Positions 48,240 to 58,052 of a stretch of 64,000 nucleotides of DNA are shown here, one piece after another (within the stretch, counting starts at the first letter, position 1; the number at the start of each line of letters is the position of its first letter). The notes under the pieces are model-generated. The model was not told where the DNA came from. It saw only the letters and a program-made list of their open reading frames with translations, and made no database searches. A program made the position numbers and the translations under genes. This DNA is from Williamsia sp. DF01-3 (lineage in GTDB: Bacteria; Actinomycetota; Actinomycetes; Mycobacteriales; Mycobacteriaceae), in assembly GCF_023051145.1 (NCBI RefSeq), contig NZ_JALKFS010000005.1, forward strand, positions 2,745,733 to 2,809,732. Direction: 5' to 3'.

Positions 48240-51164
48240 GTGGCAGGCAAGGCCCGCGTGCACGAATTGGCCAAAGAACTGGGCGTGACGAGTAAAGAAG
48301 TACTCGCCCGACTCAGCGAACAAGGCGAGTTCGTCAAATCAGCGTCGTCGACCGTAGAGGCCCCGGTGGCCCGGCGACTTCGCCAGTCCTTCCCCGGGAA
48401 GGACGCTCCCGCCGCCAACGGTGGAGCACCATCATCAAACGCCGGAGGCAGCGCCCCGGCAGCAAAACCATCAGCAGCCAAGCCGGGTGCCGCGCGCACC
48501 TCGGCTCCTTCGGCACCGCCACCCAGCGGTTCGGCTCCGGCCGCGCCGTCGACCGGCGCAAAGCCCGGCGCCCCGCGCCCGGCGGCTCCCGCAGCCAAGG
48601 CGACACCGGCAGCACCCCCGGCGCCCCCGGCAGCAACTCCGGCCCCGCAGAACCGGCCCGCTCCCCAGCGTCCGGCTCCGGCGGCTCCTCAGGCTCCCGC
48701 AGAATCGGCAGCCTCCGCGACCCCGCCTGCGGCTCCTTCCCGTCCGGCTCCGGCCGCACGTCCGGCCGCTCCGGGCCCCAAGCCCGGTCCGCGTGCGCCG
48801 CGGGTCGGTAACAACCCTTATTCGACGGCCGCTCCGGTCGAGCGTCCGGCACCACGTCCGGCACCCGGCGCGGGCGGTCCCCGCCCCGGCGGCGGCCAGC
48901 GCCCCGCACCCGGCGGCGCGACCGGCGGACGCCCGGCACCGGGTCAGGGCGGTCCCCGTCCCAGCCCCGGCAGCATGCCTCCCCGTCCCAATCCCGGTGC
49001 CATGCCGGCTCGTTCGGCCCGCCCAGGCGGTCCGGGCGGACCCGGTGGTGCGCGCGGCGGTCCCGGTGGCGCACGTGGCGGACCCGGTGGCGCCGGTGGT
49101 GCGCGCGGCGGTCCCGGTGGCGGCGGCGGTGGATACCGCGGCGGTCCCGGCGGCGGTGGCGGCGGAGCCCCGACAGGTGCTCCCGGTGGTCCTCCCGGTG
49201 GGTTCCGCGGACGCCCGGGTGGCGGCGGTCGTGGACGTGGTGGCGGCGCAGCCGGTGCCTTCGGTCGCCCCGGCGGTGCAGTCCGTCGTGGTCGCAAGTC
49301 GAAGCGGGCGAAACGCGCCGAGTACGAGAGCATGCAGGCTCCCGCAGTCGGCGGCGTGCGGTTGCCACGTGGCAACGGCGAGACCATTCGCCTTGCGCGC
49401 GGTGCATCGCTGTCCGACTTCGCCGACAAGATCGACGCGAACCCGGCAGCACTGGTGCAGGCGCTCTTCAATCTCGGTGAGATGGTCACGGCCACCGAAT
49501 CGGTGAACGACGAGACGCTCGAGCTGCTCGGCGGCGAGATGAACTACGTCGTGCAGGTCGTCAGTCCTGAAGACGAAGATCGCGAGCTGCTCGACTCCTT
49601 CGACCTCACCTACGGCGAAGATGCCGGTGGCGAGGAAGATCTCGAGCAACGTCCGCCGGTGGTGACCGTCATGGGTCACGTCGACCACGGTAAGACGCGA
49701 CTGCTCGACACGATCCGAAACGAGAAGGTCCGCGAAGGCGAGGCCGGCGGCATCACCCAGCACATCGGTGCCTACCAGGTCCTCACCGAACTGGACGGCA
49801 ACGAACGTCTGGTCACCTTCATCGACACCCCGGGTCACGAGGCGTTCACCGCCATGCGTGCCCGTGGTGCCAAGGCCACCGACATCGCGATCCTCGTGGT
49901 CGCGGCCGACGACGGTGTCATGCCGCAGACGGTCGAGGCGATCAACCACGCACAGGCGGCCGACGTGCCGATCGTCGTGGCGGTCAACAAGATCGACAAG
50001 GAAGGTGCTGATCCGCAGAAGATCCGCGCTCAGCTCACCGAATACGGTCTGGTCGCCGAGGACTTCGGCGGCGACACCATGTTCGTCGACATCTCCGCCA
50101 AGCAGGGCACCAACATCGACGCGCTGCTCGAAGCGGTTCTGTTGACCGCGGATGCCTCACTCGACCTGCGGGCGAACCCGGACATGGACGCGCAGGGTGT
50201 GGCCATCGAGGCCCACCTCGACCGTGGCCGCGGCCCGGTGGCAACCGTGCTCGTGCAGCGCGGAACGCTCAAGGTCGGCGACTCGATCGTCGCCGGAGAC
50301 GCCTACGGACGTGTCCGACGGATGGTCGACGAGCACGGCGCCGATGTCACGGCGGCGCTGCCGTCGCGCCCGGTCCAGGTCATCGGTTTCACCTCGGTGC
50401 CCGGTGCAGGCGACAACCTGCTGGTCGTCGACGAGGACCGCATCGCCCGCCAGATCGCCGATCGCCGCAATGCGCGCAAGCGCAATGCGCTGGCCGCACG
50501 CAGCCGCAAGCGGATCAGCCTCGAAGATCTCGATTCGGCTCTGAAGGAGACTTCGCAGCTGAACCTGATCCTCAAGGGCGACAACTCGGGAACCGTGGAA
50601 GCGCTCGAAGAAGCGCTGCTCGGTATCGAGATCGACGACGAGGTGCAGTTGCGGGTCATCGACCGCGGTGTCGGTGGCGTCACCGAGACCAACGTGAACC
50701 TGGCGTCGGCATCGAACGCGATCATCATCGGGTTCAACGTCCGTGCCGAGGGCAAGGCAACCGAACTCGCGAACCGCGAGGGTGTCGACATCCGGTACTA
50801 CTCGGTGATCTACCAGGCCATCGACGAGATCCAGAGCGCGCTCAAGGGCATGCTCAAGCCGATCTACGAAGAGGTCGAACTGGGTCGGGCCGACATCCGT
50901 GCGATCTTCCGTTCGTCGAAGGTCGGCAACATCGCGGGTTGTCTGGTCACATCGGGCATCATGCGCCGGAACGCCAAGGCCCGTCTGTTGCGCGACAACG
51001 TCGTGATCGCCGAGAACCTCACCATCTCCTCACTCAAGCGCGAGAAGGACGATGTCACCGAGGTCCGCGACGGCTACGAATGCGGTCTCACGATCACGTA
51101 CAACGACATCAAGGTCGACGACGTCATCGAAACGTACGAGTTGCGGGAGAAGGCACGCGAATGA
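48240..51164 (+). CDS. infB: Translation initiation factor IF-2
   Basis: A 974-residue IF-2, the GTPase that places fMet-tRNA on the 30S subunit and joins the 50S. The short N-terminal helical domain ([20 protein letters not shown]) is followed by a very long disordered Ala/Pro/Gly/Arg linker to about residue 360, as in other actinobacteria. The G domain has GHVDHGKT (from about residue 479), DTPGHEAF and NKID. Domains II, III and C2 end [19 protein letters not shown]. The start GTG follows AGGAG. The last 19 codons and stop are repeated directly downstream, and the TGA stop overlaps an ATG that begins the first extra copy. Confidence 0.97.
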   Translation: MAGKARVHELAKELGVTSKEVLARLSEQGEFVKSASSTVEAPVARRLRQSFPGKDAPAANGGAPSSNAGGSAPAAKPSAAKPGAARTSAPSAPPPSGSAPAAPSTGAKPGAPRPAAPAAKATPAAPPAPPAATPAPQNRPAPQRPAPAAPQAPAESAASATPPAAPSRPAPAARPAAPGPKPGPRAPRVGNNPYSTAAPVERPAPRPAPGAGGPRPGGGQRPAPGGATGGRPAPGQGGPRPSPGSMPPRPNPGAMPARSARPGGPGGPGGARGGPGGARGGPGGAGGARGGPGGGGGGYRGGPGGGGGGAPTGAPGGPPGGFRGRPGGGGRGRGGGAAGAFGRPGGAVRRGRKSKRAKRAEYESMQAPAVGGVRLPRGNGETIRLARGASLSDFADKIDANPAALVQALFNLGEMVTATESVNDETLELLGGEMNYVVQVVSPEDEDRELLDSFDLTYGEDAGGEEDLEQRPPVVTVMGHVDHGKTRLLDTIRNEKVREGEAGGITQHIGAYQVLTELDGNERLVTFIDTPGHEAFTAMRARGAKATDIAILVVAADDGVMPQTVEAINHAQAADVPIVVAVNKIDKEGADPQKIRAQLTEYGLVAEDFGGDTMFVDISAKQGTNIDALLEAVLLTADASLDLRANPDMDAQGVAIEAHLDRGRGPVATVLVQRGTLKVGDSIVAGDAYGRVRRMVDEHGADVTAALPSRPVQVIGFTSVPGAGDNLLVVDEDRIARQIADRRNARKRNALAARSRKRISLEDLDSALKETSQLNLILKGDNSGTVEALEEALLGIEIDDEVQLRVIDRGVGGVTETNVNLASASNAIIIGFNVRAEGKATELANREGVDIRYYSVIYQAIDEIQSALKGMLKPIYEEVELGRADIRAIFRSSKVGNIAGCLVTSGIMRRNAKARLLRDNVVIAENLTISSLKREKDDVTEVRDGYECGLTITYNDIKVDDVIETYELREKARE
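49021..49260 (+). repeat. Gly/Pro/Arg-rich coding repeats in the IF-2 linker
   Basis: Irregular repeats of [12 protein letters not shown] and GGPGGGGGG units, written with CGGCGGTCCCGGTGG-type DNA. They lie in the disordered linker, so length variation between strains is likely. Confidence 0.8.
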
Positions 51165-51235
51165 CGTCGGCGACGGACATCAAGGTCGACGACGTCATCG
51201 AAACGTACGAGTTGCGGGAGAAGGCACGCGAATGA
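51161..51235 (+). CDS. 24-residue ORF duplicating the IF-2 C-terminus (copy 2)
   Basis: The ATG overlaps the infB TGA (ATGA). It encodes [20 protein letters not shown] followed by KARE. Residues 6-24 are identical to the last 19 of IF-2; the first five come from the linker. Ribosomes ending infB could restart here without a Shine-Dalgarno sequence. Whether a peptide is made is unknown; it could equally be a by-product of DNA duplication. Such a fragment holds only the last strand and helix of domain C2 and would not fold alone. Confidence 0.4.
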   Translation: MTSATDIKVDDVIETYELREKARE

Positions 51236-51306
51236 CGTCGGCGACGGACATCAAGGTCGCCGACGTCATCGAGACCTACGAGTTGCGGGAGAAGGCCCGG
51301 GAGTAA
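51232..51306 (+). CDS. 24-residue ORF duplicating the IF-2 C-terminus (copy 3, diverged)
   Basis: This starts at the ATG overlapping the stop of the previous mini-ORF (ATGA) and ends with TAA. It encodes the same peptide with Asp 10 changed to Ala. Its other differences from copies 1 and 2 are synonymous, which is the pattern of coding sequence that has diverged under selection rather than of random decay. It may be the original end of a different infB allele. The DUF503 gene starts 17 bases later. Confidence 0.4.
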   Translation: MTSATDIKVADVIETYELREKARE

Positions 51307-51323
51307 TCCCGGACCAGGACGTC

Positions 51324-51617
51324 ATGTTTGTCGGCTCCCTGGAGATCGACCTACTGCTCGGAGACGTCCGGTCCCTGAAGCAGAAGCGCTCAGTGGTGCG
51401 GCCCATCGTCGCATCACTGGCGCGTCTGCGGGTTTCGGTCGCCGAGGTCGACGACCACGATCTGCACCGCAGAGCGCGGATCGGGGTCGCGGCAGTCGCC
51501 ACCGATTCGCGGCACATCGGTGAAATACTCGATGCCAGTGAAGATCTGGTCATGCAACGGCCTGAGGTCGAAGTGTTGTCCGTCCGGCGCAGAATTCGCA
51601 GCAGCGACGACGACTGA
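51324..51617 (+). CDS. DUF503 family protein
   Basis: A 97-residue DUF503 protein, a small family commonly encoded between infB and rbfA. MFVGSLEIDLLLGDVRSLKQ followed by KRSVVRPIV is the signature, with AEVDDHDLHRRARIGVAAVA in the middle. Function is unknown; co-location with infB and rbfA suggests a link to ribosomes. The ATG is 17 bases after the last repeat ORF. No strong Shine-Dalgarno sequence is visible. Confidence 0.85.
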   Translation: MFVGSLEIDLLLGDVRSLKQKRSVVRPIVASLARLRVSVAEVDDHDLHRRARIGVAAVATDSRHIGEILDASEDLVMQRPEVEVLSVRRRIRSSDDD

Positions 51618-51690
51618 GCTCACTGCAGCACAATTACTCGAGAAGAATTCGGCTCACGGGCCGGTCTGAGAACAGAAGGAGTGAGGTCCC

Positions 51691-52179
51691 ATGGCAGACC
51701 CCGCACGGGCACAGCGGTTGGCGAAGCGGATCTCATCGATTGTCGCCACGGCCATCGCCAAGGAAATCAAGGATCCCCGCCTGGCCTACGTCACCGTCAC
51801 GGACGCGAAGGTGACCGGTGATCTACACGATGCAACGGTTTTCTACACGGTGATGGGTCCGTCGCTCGACGAAGAACCCGATTACGCGGCAGCCGCCGCG
51901 GGTCTGGCCAAGGCGACCGGCATCCTGCGGTCGAAGGTCGGAGCCGGAACCGGTGTCCGCTTCACCCCGACACTGAGCTTTGTGTTGGACAAGGTGCCCG
52001 ACACCGCACGTGATCTCGAAGAACTACTCGAGCGCGCCCGCCAGCAGGACGAGGAAGTCGCCCGTCTGGCCCGCGATGCCGCCCCGGCCGGCGACCCGGA
52101 CCCCTACAAGGAACCAGCCCGTGCCGATGGCGATCCCGGCGACGAAGGTGCGGGTACTGCGGGTGCTGACGAAAGGTGA
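51691..52179 (+). CDS. rbfA: Ribosome-binding factor A
   Basis: A 162-residue RbfA, a KH-like protein required for late 30S maturation and cold adaptation. [20 protein letters not shown] starts the fold; [19 protein letters not shown] and [16 protein letters not shown] are typical. The C-terminus has an acidic disordered tail of about 35 residues. The start has AAGGAGTGAGG upstream. Its stop overlaps the next start (GTGA). Confidence 0.95.
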   Translation: MADPARAQRLAKRISSIVATAIAKEIKDPRLAYVTVTDAKVTGDLHDATVFYTVMGPSLDEEPDYAAAAAGLAKATGILRSKVGAGTGVRFTPTLSFVLDKVPDTARDLEELLERARQQDEEVARLARDAAPAGDPDPYKEPARADGDPGDEGAGTAGADER

Positions 52180-53150
52180 ACACCACCGAAACGGCGGCCA
52201 CCTCCGCACTACGGTCGATCGTCGACGTGCTGGCAGCTGCCGAGCACGTCACCGTCCTCTGTCATACGCGGCCTGACGCCGACACCATCGGTAGCGGCCT
52301 TGCCATAGCCGGGGCACTGCGGCGCCGAGGCGCCGTGGTGGAGGTGAGCTTCCCCGATTCGACGACGCTACCTGCGGCGCTGGCCGAATTGCCCGGTGCC
52401 GACACGCTTGTCGAGCCGAGCGAGGTCGTCGGCCACCCCGTTGTGGTGACAGTCGACTGCGCCAGCATCCATCGTCTGGAATCGCTGGCCGCCGTCGTGG
52501 AGGCGGCGCAGTCATCGGTGGTCATCGACCACCACGCGTCCAACGACGGCTTCGGCACCATCAACTTCGTTGATCCCACCGCGGACTGCACGGCCGAACT
52601 CGTTCTCGAGATCATCGATGCGCTCGAGGTGCCGCTCGACGTCGAGGTCGCCACCTGTCTCTATGCCGGCGTGGTCACCGACACCGGATCATTCAAGTGG
52701 GCGAGCCCCCGATCACACAGGATCGCCGCTCGGTTGCTCGAACTGGGTGTGGACGGCCGGAGGTGGACTCGGCGACTTCTCGACACCCACCGGTTCGCCT
52801 GGCTGGCGATGGTTGCCGCCGCCCTCGACTCGGCGGAGCTGGTTCCCCACGCGTTTGCCGGACGCGGTCTGGTGTACGCCGTGGTCGATCACGAGTCCAC
52901 GGCAGCGCTCGGCTGGGAAGAGAGCGAGAGCGTGGTGGACATCGTGCGCACCACCTCCGAAGCCGAGGTCGCGGTTGTGTTCAAGGAGGCCTCGCCGGGT
53001 CAGTGGACGGTGTCGATGCGCGCCAAATCGGACGTCGACCTCGTCCCGCTGGCTCGGATACACGGCGGCGGTGGTCATCGGCTCGCTGCGGGATACGGCG
53101 CCACCGGAACGGCCACGGAGGTCGTCGGGCAGTTGTTGCGCTCGGTGTGA
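52176..53150 (+). CDS. nrnA: DHH/DHHA1 phosphoesterase, NrnA-like
   Basis: A 324-residue DHH-family phosphoesterase similar to Rv2837c, which degrades nano-RNA, pAp and cyclic di-AMP breakdown products. Metal-binding motifs are [19 protein letters not shown] and the name-giving VIDHHAS. The DHHA1 domain closes with [15 protein letters not shown]. The GTG start overlaps rbfA by four bases, and its own stop overlaps dinF, so rbfA-nrnA-dinF is a coupled unit. Which of the known substrates dominates cannot be told. Confidence 0.92.
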   Translation: MNTTETAATSALRSIVDVLAAAEHVTVLCHTRPDADTIGSGLAIAGALRRRGAVVEVSFPDSTTLPAALAELPGADTLVEPSEVVGHPVVVTVDCASIHRLESLAAVVEAAQSSVVIDHHASNDGFGTINFVDPTADCTAELVLEIIDALEVPLDVEVATCLYAGVVTDTGSFKWASPRSHRIAARLLELGVDGRRWTRRLLDTHRFAWLAMVAAALDSAELVPHAFAGRGLVYAVVDHESTAALGWEESESVVDIVRTTSEAEVAVVFKEASPGQWTVSMRAKSDVDLVPLARIHGGGGHRLAAGYGATGTATEVVGQLLRSV

Positions 53151-54580
53151 CCGAAGCGAGCGTCGGGGAGTTCACTCCCACCAACAGCCGAATCCTGCGG
53201 TTGTCGGCCTCGGCCCTGGTTGTTCTCGTGGCCGAGCCGCTGTACCTGATGCTCGATCTGGCCGTTGTCGGCAGGCTCGGCGGTCTCGACCTCGCAGCGC
53301 TCGGTGTCGGAGTGCTCGTCTTGTCTGTTGTCAGTACCCAGCTCACGTTCCTGTCGTACGGCACGACGGCTCGGGCTGCGCAGAAGTTCGGCGCAGGCGA
53401 TCGAGCCGGAGCGGTGGGCGAGGGGTTGCAGGCCACGTGGATCGCGCTGGCAGTGGGTGCGATCATCGTGGCGGTCATGCAAGTGGCCGCCCCCTGGATC
53501 CTCGACGTGCTCACCGGCGGCGGTGACGTGGCCACCGAGGCGGTCGACTGGCTGCGCATCGCGGTCTGTGGGGTGCCGTTGATCCTGCTGTCGATGGCCG
53601 GTAACGGCTGGATGCGCGGCGTGCAGGACACCCGACGTCCCATTCTGTACGTGGTTGCCGGACTGGGTCTTTCGGCAATTCTGTGCCCGATTCTGGTGCA
53701 CGGACTGCTCGGTGCGCCGCACCTGGGGCTTGTGGGCAGCGCAATCGCCAACGTCATCGGCCAGAGTCTGGCCGGGCTCCTGTTCGCGATCCGCGTACTC
53801 CGCGAGTTCAGTGCGGTCACCCGCCGGACGCCGGAGGGCGCCGGACCCGGTGATCTGTCGACGGTGTCCAGGCGTCCTCAATGGACGGTCATCGCAGCGC
53901 AGCTGACCCTTGGTCGCGACCTCATCATGCGCAGTCTCGCCTTTCAGGTGTGTTTCCTGTCCGCAGCCGCAGTGGCGAGCCGGTTCGGCGTCGCAGCGGT
54001 CGCGTCCCACCAGCTCGTCCTGCAGCTCTGGAACTTTGTCGCCCTCGTCCTCGACTCGTTTGCCATAGCGGCCCAGGCTCTGGTCGGTGCCGCCCTCGGG
54101 GCCGGTGCGGTCCCGGCAGCATGGAGAGTCGCCCGCCGCGTGATCGCCTGGTCGTTGGGTGTGTCGGTCCTTTTGGCCGCGATGTTCGCCGCGGGCAACG
54201 CCGTCTTCCCGCGAGTGTTCACCTCCGACGCCGCGGTACTGGACGAACTGTCGACGCCGTGGTGGTTCTTCGTCGCGATGCTCCCGATCGCGGGAATCGT
54301 TTTCGCCCTCGACGGCATCCTCCTCGGAAGCGCAGACGCGGCCTTCCTCCGCACCTCGACACTGCTGTCGGCAATCATCGGATTATTGCCGCTCATCTGG
54401 TTGTCCCTGGCGTTCGATTGGGGTCTGGCCGGTATCTGGACCGGCCTAGTCGTGTTCATGGTGCTGCGGCTGATCACCGGTGCATGGCGAGTGCGCGGTG
54501 GCCGTTGGACCGAGGTGGCATCCGGGCGACCCCAGCGCCCTGAACCGGGTCCACCCGAACCTTCGACTACCCTCGCGTGA
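53147..54580 (+). CDS. dinF: MATE-family efflux transporter (DinF-like)
   Basis: A 477-residue multidrug-and-toxin-extrusion protein with about 12 membrane helices, matching Rv2836c. The start region is LRLSASALVVLVAEPLYLML; GNGWMRGVQDTRRPILYVVA is the typical repeat-junction motif, followed by FGVAAVASHQLVLQLWNFVA in the second half. The substrate is unknown. The GTG at 53147 overlaps the nrnA stop. Although DinF was first named as damage-inducible in E. coli, no LexA box is seen here. Confidence 0.9.
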   Translation: MTEASVGEFTPTNSRILRLSASALVVLVAEPLYLMLDLAVVGRLGGLDLAALGVGVLVLSVVSTQLTFLSYGTTARAAQKFGAGDRAGAVGEGLQATWIALAVGAIIVAVMQVAAPWILDVLTGGGDVATEAVDWLRIAVCGVPLILLSMAGNGWMRGVQDTRRPILYVVAGLGLSAILCPILVHGLLGAPHLGLVGSAIANVIGQSLAGLLFAIRVLREFSAVTRRTPEGAGPGDLSTVSRRPQWTVIAAQLTLGRDLIMRSLAFQVCFLSAAAVASRFGVAAVASHQLVLQLWNFVALVLDSFAIAAQALVGAALGAGAVPAAWRVARRVIAWSLGVSVLLAAMFAAGNAVFPRVFTSDAAVLDELSTPWWFFVAMLPIAGIVFALDGILLGSADAAFLRTSTLLSAIIGLLPLIWLSLAFDWGLAGIWTGLVVFMVLRLITGAWRVRGGRWTEVASGRPQRPEPGPPEPSTTLA

Positions 54581-54633
54581 CGGGGCGGAAGACGAGACGG
54601 GCAGATCTGTGAACATCGGCGAAAGGACGCGAC

Positions 54634-55626
54634 ATGGCGACACTGTGGGCGATCAGTGACCTGCATGTCGCGCACCGCGGGAACGAATCGATCATCGACC
54701 GGATCCGGCCCGAGGACGACGGCGACTGGCTGATCGTCGCCGGTGACGTCAGCGAACGTACCGACGACATCTCCGACACCCTGCGCCGCCTCAAAGCGCG
54801 GTTCGAGACCGTGATCTGGACCCCGGGCAACCACGAGCTCTACACCACGGCCAAAGATCCCATGCAGATCTTCGGCGTCGCCCGCTACGACTACCTGGTG
54901 CAGATGTGCCGCGATCTGGGCGTGGTCACGCCCGAGGACATCTACCCGCTGTTCGACCCGCGTAACGGGACCGCGCCGGTTCGCGTGGTGCCGATGTTCC
55001 TGTTGTACGACTACACCTTTCGACCCAAGGGAACCGTCAACAAGTTGCAGGCCCTGGCTGTGGCCCGGGAGAACAACGTCGTGGCCACGGACGAGTTCCT
55101 GTTGTCCTCCGAGCCATTTCAGACGCGCGACGCCTGGAGTCGGGCCCGCATCGACCAGACCCGCCGCCGACTCGACCGACTCGATCCCGCCGAGCGCACA
55201 GTGCTGATCAACCACTGGCCGCTGCGACGAGAGCCCACCGACGCATTGATGTACCCCGAGTTCGCCCTGTGGTGCGGCAGTGAACTCACCGACGACTGGC
55301 ATCTGCGGTACAACGCGATGTGCAGCGTGTACGGACACCTGCACATTCCCCGCACCACCTGGTACGACGGGGTGCGGTTCGAAGAGGTGTCGGTCGGCTA
55401 CCCGCGCGAGTGGGGCCGCCGTGGCCTGCCGGATCCCTTGCTGCGCAAGATCGTTCCCGATGACGGTTTGCTGCCCGAGCACCTGCCTGAACATGGCGCC
55501 CGGTTCGAGCTGCCCCCGGACTACAAGGAACGCGCCGAGGAGTTCGCCCAGAAGCTGGCCAAGAAACGTGAGGACGTGAAGGTGCGCCGCGCCGAGCGTG
55601 AACAGAAGCGAGACGAGACACCATGA
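54634..55626 (+). CDS. Calcineurin-like metallophosphoesterase (Rv2795c-like)
   Basis: A 330-residue dimetal phosphoesterase with the five usual motifs: ISDLHVAHRGN, VAGDVSE, TPGNHELY, INHWPLR and VYGHLHIP. The C-terminal 40 residues are strongly charged (KLAKKREDVKVRRAEREQKR) and probably helical. The substrate is not known. The stop overlaps the pptT start by four bases (ATGA). In mycobacteria the same pair is conserved, and the phosphoesterase has been linked to PptT as an antagonist that removes phosphopantetheine (PptH); the conserved pairing supports the same role here. Confidence 0.88.
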   Translation: MATLWAISDLHVAHRGNESIIDRIRPEDDGDWLIVAGDVSERTDDISDTLRRLKARFETVIWTPGNHELYTTAKDPMQIFGVARYDYLVQMCRDLGVVTPEDIYPLFDPRNGTAPVRVVPMFLLYDYTFRPKGTVNKLQALAVARENNVVATDEFLLSSEPFQTRDAWSRARIDQTRRRLDRLDPAERTVLINHWPLRREPTDALMYPEFALWCGSELTDDWHLRYNAMCSVYGHLHIPRTTWYDGVRFEEVSVGYPREWGRRGLPDPLLRKIVPDDGLLPEHLPEHGARFELPPDYKERAEEFAQKLAKKREDVKVRRAEREQKRDETP

Positions 55627-56276
55627 TCGAGAAGCTGTTTCCCTCAGGGGTCGCAGTGGCAGAGTCGTTCGGCGAGATGGCCGACGCCGAACCGATGGCC
55701 GCCGAGGCCTCGTTGATCGCCCGTGCCGTGGACAAGCGTCGTCGCGAGTTCGTCACCACCCGCAACTGCGCACGAGAGGCGTTGAGCCGACTGGGTGTCG
55801 AGCCGGTGCCCATCCTGCGTGGCGACAACGGTGAACCGCTGTGGCCCCGCCAGATCGTGGGCAGCCTGACCCACTGCGACGGGTACCGGGCTGCGGTCGC
55901 GGGCTATGCGATGCAGGTCCGTTCGTTGGGCATCGATGCCGAACCGCACGAGCCCCTGCCCGAGGGAGTTCTCGAGCACGTCAGCATCGAGCCCGAGCGA
56001 GAAGTGTTGGCGGCCCGGGAGTCGGACGTCCACTGGGACCGACTGCTGTTCTGCGCAAAGGAAGCCACGTACAAGGCGTGGTTCCCGTTGGCCAAACGTT
56101 GGCTCGGTTTCGAGGATGCGCACATCACGTTCGAGCAGACCGCAGAGGGCACGGGCACCTTCCGTACCGAACTCCTCGTGGACGGTGCCACCGTGGACGG
56201 GGGCCGGCCCTTGCTCGGGTTCGATGGGCGCTGGTTGGTGCAGGACGGTCTCATCGTCACCGCGATCGTGCATTGA
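55623..56276 (+). CDS. pptT: 4'-phosphopantetheinyl transferase PptT (Sfp/EntD type)
   Basis: A 217-residue enzyme that transfers phosphopantetheine from CoA to carrier domains of type I FAS, polyketide synthases and NRPSs. FVTTRNCAREALSRLG, GSLTHCDGYRAAVAG, LGIDAEPHEPLP and LLFCAKEATYKAWFPL are the substrate- and magnesium-binding motifs. In mycobacteria PptT is essential for mycolic acids and siderophores. It is coupled to the upstream phosphoesterase. A PapA-type gene at the window start fits the presence of polyketide-derived lipids. Confidence 0.95.
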   Translation: MIEKLFPSGVAVAESFGEMADAEPMAAEASLIARAVDKRRREFVTTRNCAREALSRLGVEPVPILRGDNGEPLWPRQIVGSLTHCDGYRAAVAGYAMQVRSLGIDAEPHEPLPEGVLEHVSIEPEREVLAARESDVHWDRLLFCAKEATYKAWFPLAKRWLGFEDAHITFEQTAEGTGTFRTELLVDGATVDGGRPLLGFDGRWLVQDGLIVTAIVH

Positions 56277-56286
56277 GGAGTCGACC

Positions 56287-57210
56287 GTGAGTTCTCGACC
56301 ACCACGTTCAGGCCTTGACGGCGCGGGCCTGATGATCATCGACAAGGCCGCGGGCGTCACGAGCCATGACGTCGTCGCCTCGTGCCGCAAGCTACTCAAG
56401 ACACGGCGTGTCGGGCACGCCGGGACACTCGATCCCATGGCCACGGGGGTACTGGTCATCGGGGTGGAGCGGGCCACCAAGATGCTCGGCCTCCTGTCGC
56501 TGACCACCAAGGCGTACGACGCGACGATCCGGCTCGGGGCAACCACCGACACCGACGACGCCGAAGGCAGCGTTCTCACCCGCACCGACACGAGCGACCT
56601 CGACCACGCGCGCATTCACACCGAGGTCAAACCGCTGACGGGGGAGATCAGCCAGATCCCGGCCCGCGTCAGTGCCATCAAGGTCGACGGTCAGCGTGCG
56701 CATGCGCTGGCCCGCGAAGGCGCCGACTTCGAACTCAAGGCCCGGCAGGTGACGGTGTCGCGATTCGACGTCGTCGACATCGAGACCGTCCAGGACGGCG
56801 ACGCGGTCTACACCGACGTGCGTGTCCAGGTCGAGTGCTCGGCGGGGACCTATATCCGGTCGCTGGCACGGGACCTCGGGGCCGAACTCGGCGTGGGTGG
56901 CCACCTGACGGCACTGCGGCGCACGAGGGTCGGCCCGTTCGGGCTCGACGTGTCGCGCACGATCGCCGAATTGGCCGACGACCCGACGGTGTCGCTCGAC
57001 ATCGATGCAGCAGCGCAGTTCGCCTTTGCCCATCGCAACATCACCGCGGAGGAAGCCGAGTCGATCAGTCAGGGGCGCTGGCTCGAGCCGATCGGGATGG
57101 CGGGGGTCTACGCAGCCATCGACCCTGAGGGCCACACCATCGCGCTGCTGCAGGAAAAGGGCCGCAGGGCCAGCTCGGTGATGGTGGTCCGGCCGGCGAC
57201 GTTGCGCTGA
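56287..57210 (+). CDS. truB: tRNA pseudouridine(55) synthase TruB
   Basis: A 307-residue enzyme that makes pseudouridine 55 in the T-loop of tRNAs. GLMIIDKAAGVTSHDVVASC is the N-terminal motif, and the catalytic Asp lies in VGHAGTLDPMATGVLVIG. Later motifs are ATTDTDDAEG, YIRSLARDLG and GGHLTALRRTRVGPF, then a PUA-like C-terminal part. The start GTG follows GAGGAG and lies 10 bases after pptT. It converges with mntR. Confidence 0.95.
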   Translation: MSSRPPRSGLDGAGLMIIDKAAGVTSHDVVASCRKLLKTRRVGHAGTLDPMATGVLVIGVERATKMLGLLSLTTKAYDATIRLGATTDTDDAEGSVLTRTDTSDLDHARIHTEVKPLTGEISQIPARVSAIKVDGQRAHALAREGADFELKARQVTVSRFDVVDIETVQDGDAVYTDVRVQVECSAGTYIRSLARDLGAELGVGGHLTALRRTRVGPFGLDVSRTIAELADDPTVSLDIDAAAQFAFAHRNITAEEAESISQGRWLEPIGMAGVYAAIDPEGHTIALLQEKGRRASSVMVVRPATLR

Positions 57211-57243
57211 GAACCGTCCCGGCCGAGTTCAGTTCGGCTCACT

Positions 57244-57972
57244 TCAGTCGGCGAGCCAAATAGCCCGTGCGGCAATGTCTCCGAGATCGATCGGGGTTCC
57301 GCCGTCAATACAGATCTCGATGGTGCCGGCAAACGGGCGACGTTCTCGGACGGCGATGGTGCGGTCGAGCGCGATGCCCACCGAGTCGAAGTAGCGCAGC
57401 ATCTCAGGGTCGGTGTCGGCGATGCGGGCGATCCGTCCGGCGGTGCCCACGTCCACATCGGCCAGCATCCGGGCCGATGGCGACGGGACCGACCCGTCCA
57501 CCTGCGGTATCGGGTCGCCGTGGGGATCTCGGGTGGGGAAGTCGAGTTTCGCGTCCAGCCTCGACAGGAAGCGATCGGACACGGCGTGCTCGAGTACCTC
57601 GGCCTCGTCGTGCACCTCATCCCATCCGTAGCCGAGCTCGCGGACCAGGAATGTCTCCAGCAGACGGTGCCGCCGGACCATCAGCACCGCGGCCGTTCTG
57701 CCGGCCTCGGTGAGCGTGATCGATCCGTAGCGCTCGTGCACCACGAGATCCTGATCGGCGAGCTTGCGGATCGCCTCGGACGCGGTGGACGGTGACACGC
57801 CGAGACGTTCGGCCAACATCTTGGTGGTGATCTTCTCCGGACGCCATTCCTGGCCGGTCCAGATCACTTTCAGGTAGTCCTGCGTCACCGAGGACAGTTC
57901 GGACACGCCCCGCTGATCGGCGGAGTCGGTGAGATCCTTCCCTGTTTCTTCGGGAGCATCAGATGGAGGCAC
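57244..57972 (-). CDS. mntR: DtxR-family metalloregulator (MntR/SirR type)
   Basis: A 242-residue repressor resembling Rv2788 (SirR). The N-terminal 25 residues are variable. The winged-helix DNA-binding domain (about 28-90) has TTKMLAERLGVSPSTASEAI. The metal-binding dimerisation domain follows, with VMVRRHRLLETFLVRELGYG, DEVHDEAEVLEHAVSD and CIDGGTPIDLG in the C-terminal SH3-like FeoA domain. Manganese is the more likely co-repressor, since the closest named relatives are MntR-like, but IdeR-like iron sensing is not excluded. Its operator was not located. The start is a GTG at 57972. Confidence 0.85.
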   Translation of the reverse strand: MPPSDAPEETGKDLTDSADQRGVSELSSVTQDYLKVIWTGQEWRPEKITTKMLAERLGVSPSTASEAIRKLADQDLVVHERYGSITLTEAGRTAAVLMVRRHRLLETFLVRELGYGWDEVHDEAEVLEHAVSDRFLSRLDAKLDFPTRDPHGDPIPQVDGSVPSPSARMLADVDVGTAGRIARIADTDPEMLRYFDSVGIALDRTIAVRERRPFAGTIEICIDGGTPIDLGDIAARAIWLAD

Positions 57973-58052
57973 CTGTCGAGCTTAGGACGCGACACCACCA
58001 GACGTCAGATCGCCATGGGGAGTTCGGTGTCGCGGTCCCGCGGGCGGGGTCG

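Larger units (their letters stand above)
51105..51306 (+). repeat. 71-bp tandem repeat of the infB 3' end (2.8 copies)
   Basis: Copy 1 (51105-51175) is the last 19 codons and stop of infB plus an 11-base linker; copy 2 (51176-51246) is identical. Copy 3 (51247-51306) is 60 bases, ends in TAA and differs at six of 57 codon bases: five synonymous third-position changes and one Asp-to-Ala. The 71-base period shifts frame, but an ATG inside each linker resets it, so every copy encodes the same peptide. Confidence 0.95.

Noticed and set aside
49021-49260. Short GC-rich repeats that superficially resemble an array
   Set aside because: They are in-frame Gly/Pro/Arg codons of IF-2; no spacers or palindromic repeats, so not CRISPR.
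48471-49949. Long minus-strand frame rich in Gly, Thr and Ala opposite infB
   Set aside because: It mirrors the low-complexity IF-2 linker; no start signal or domain.
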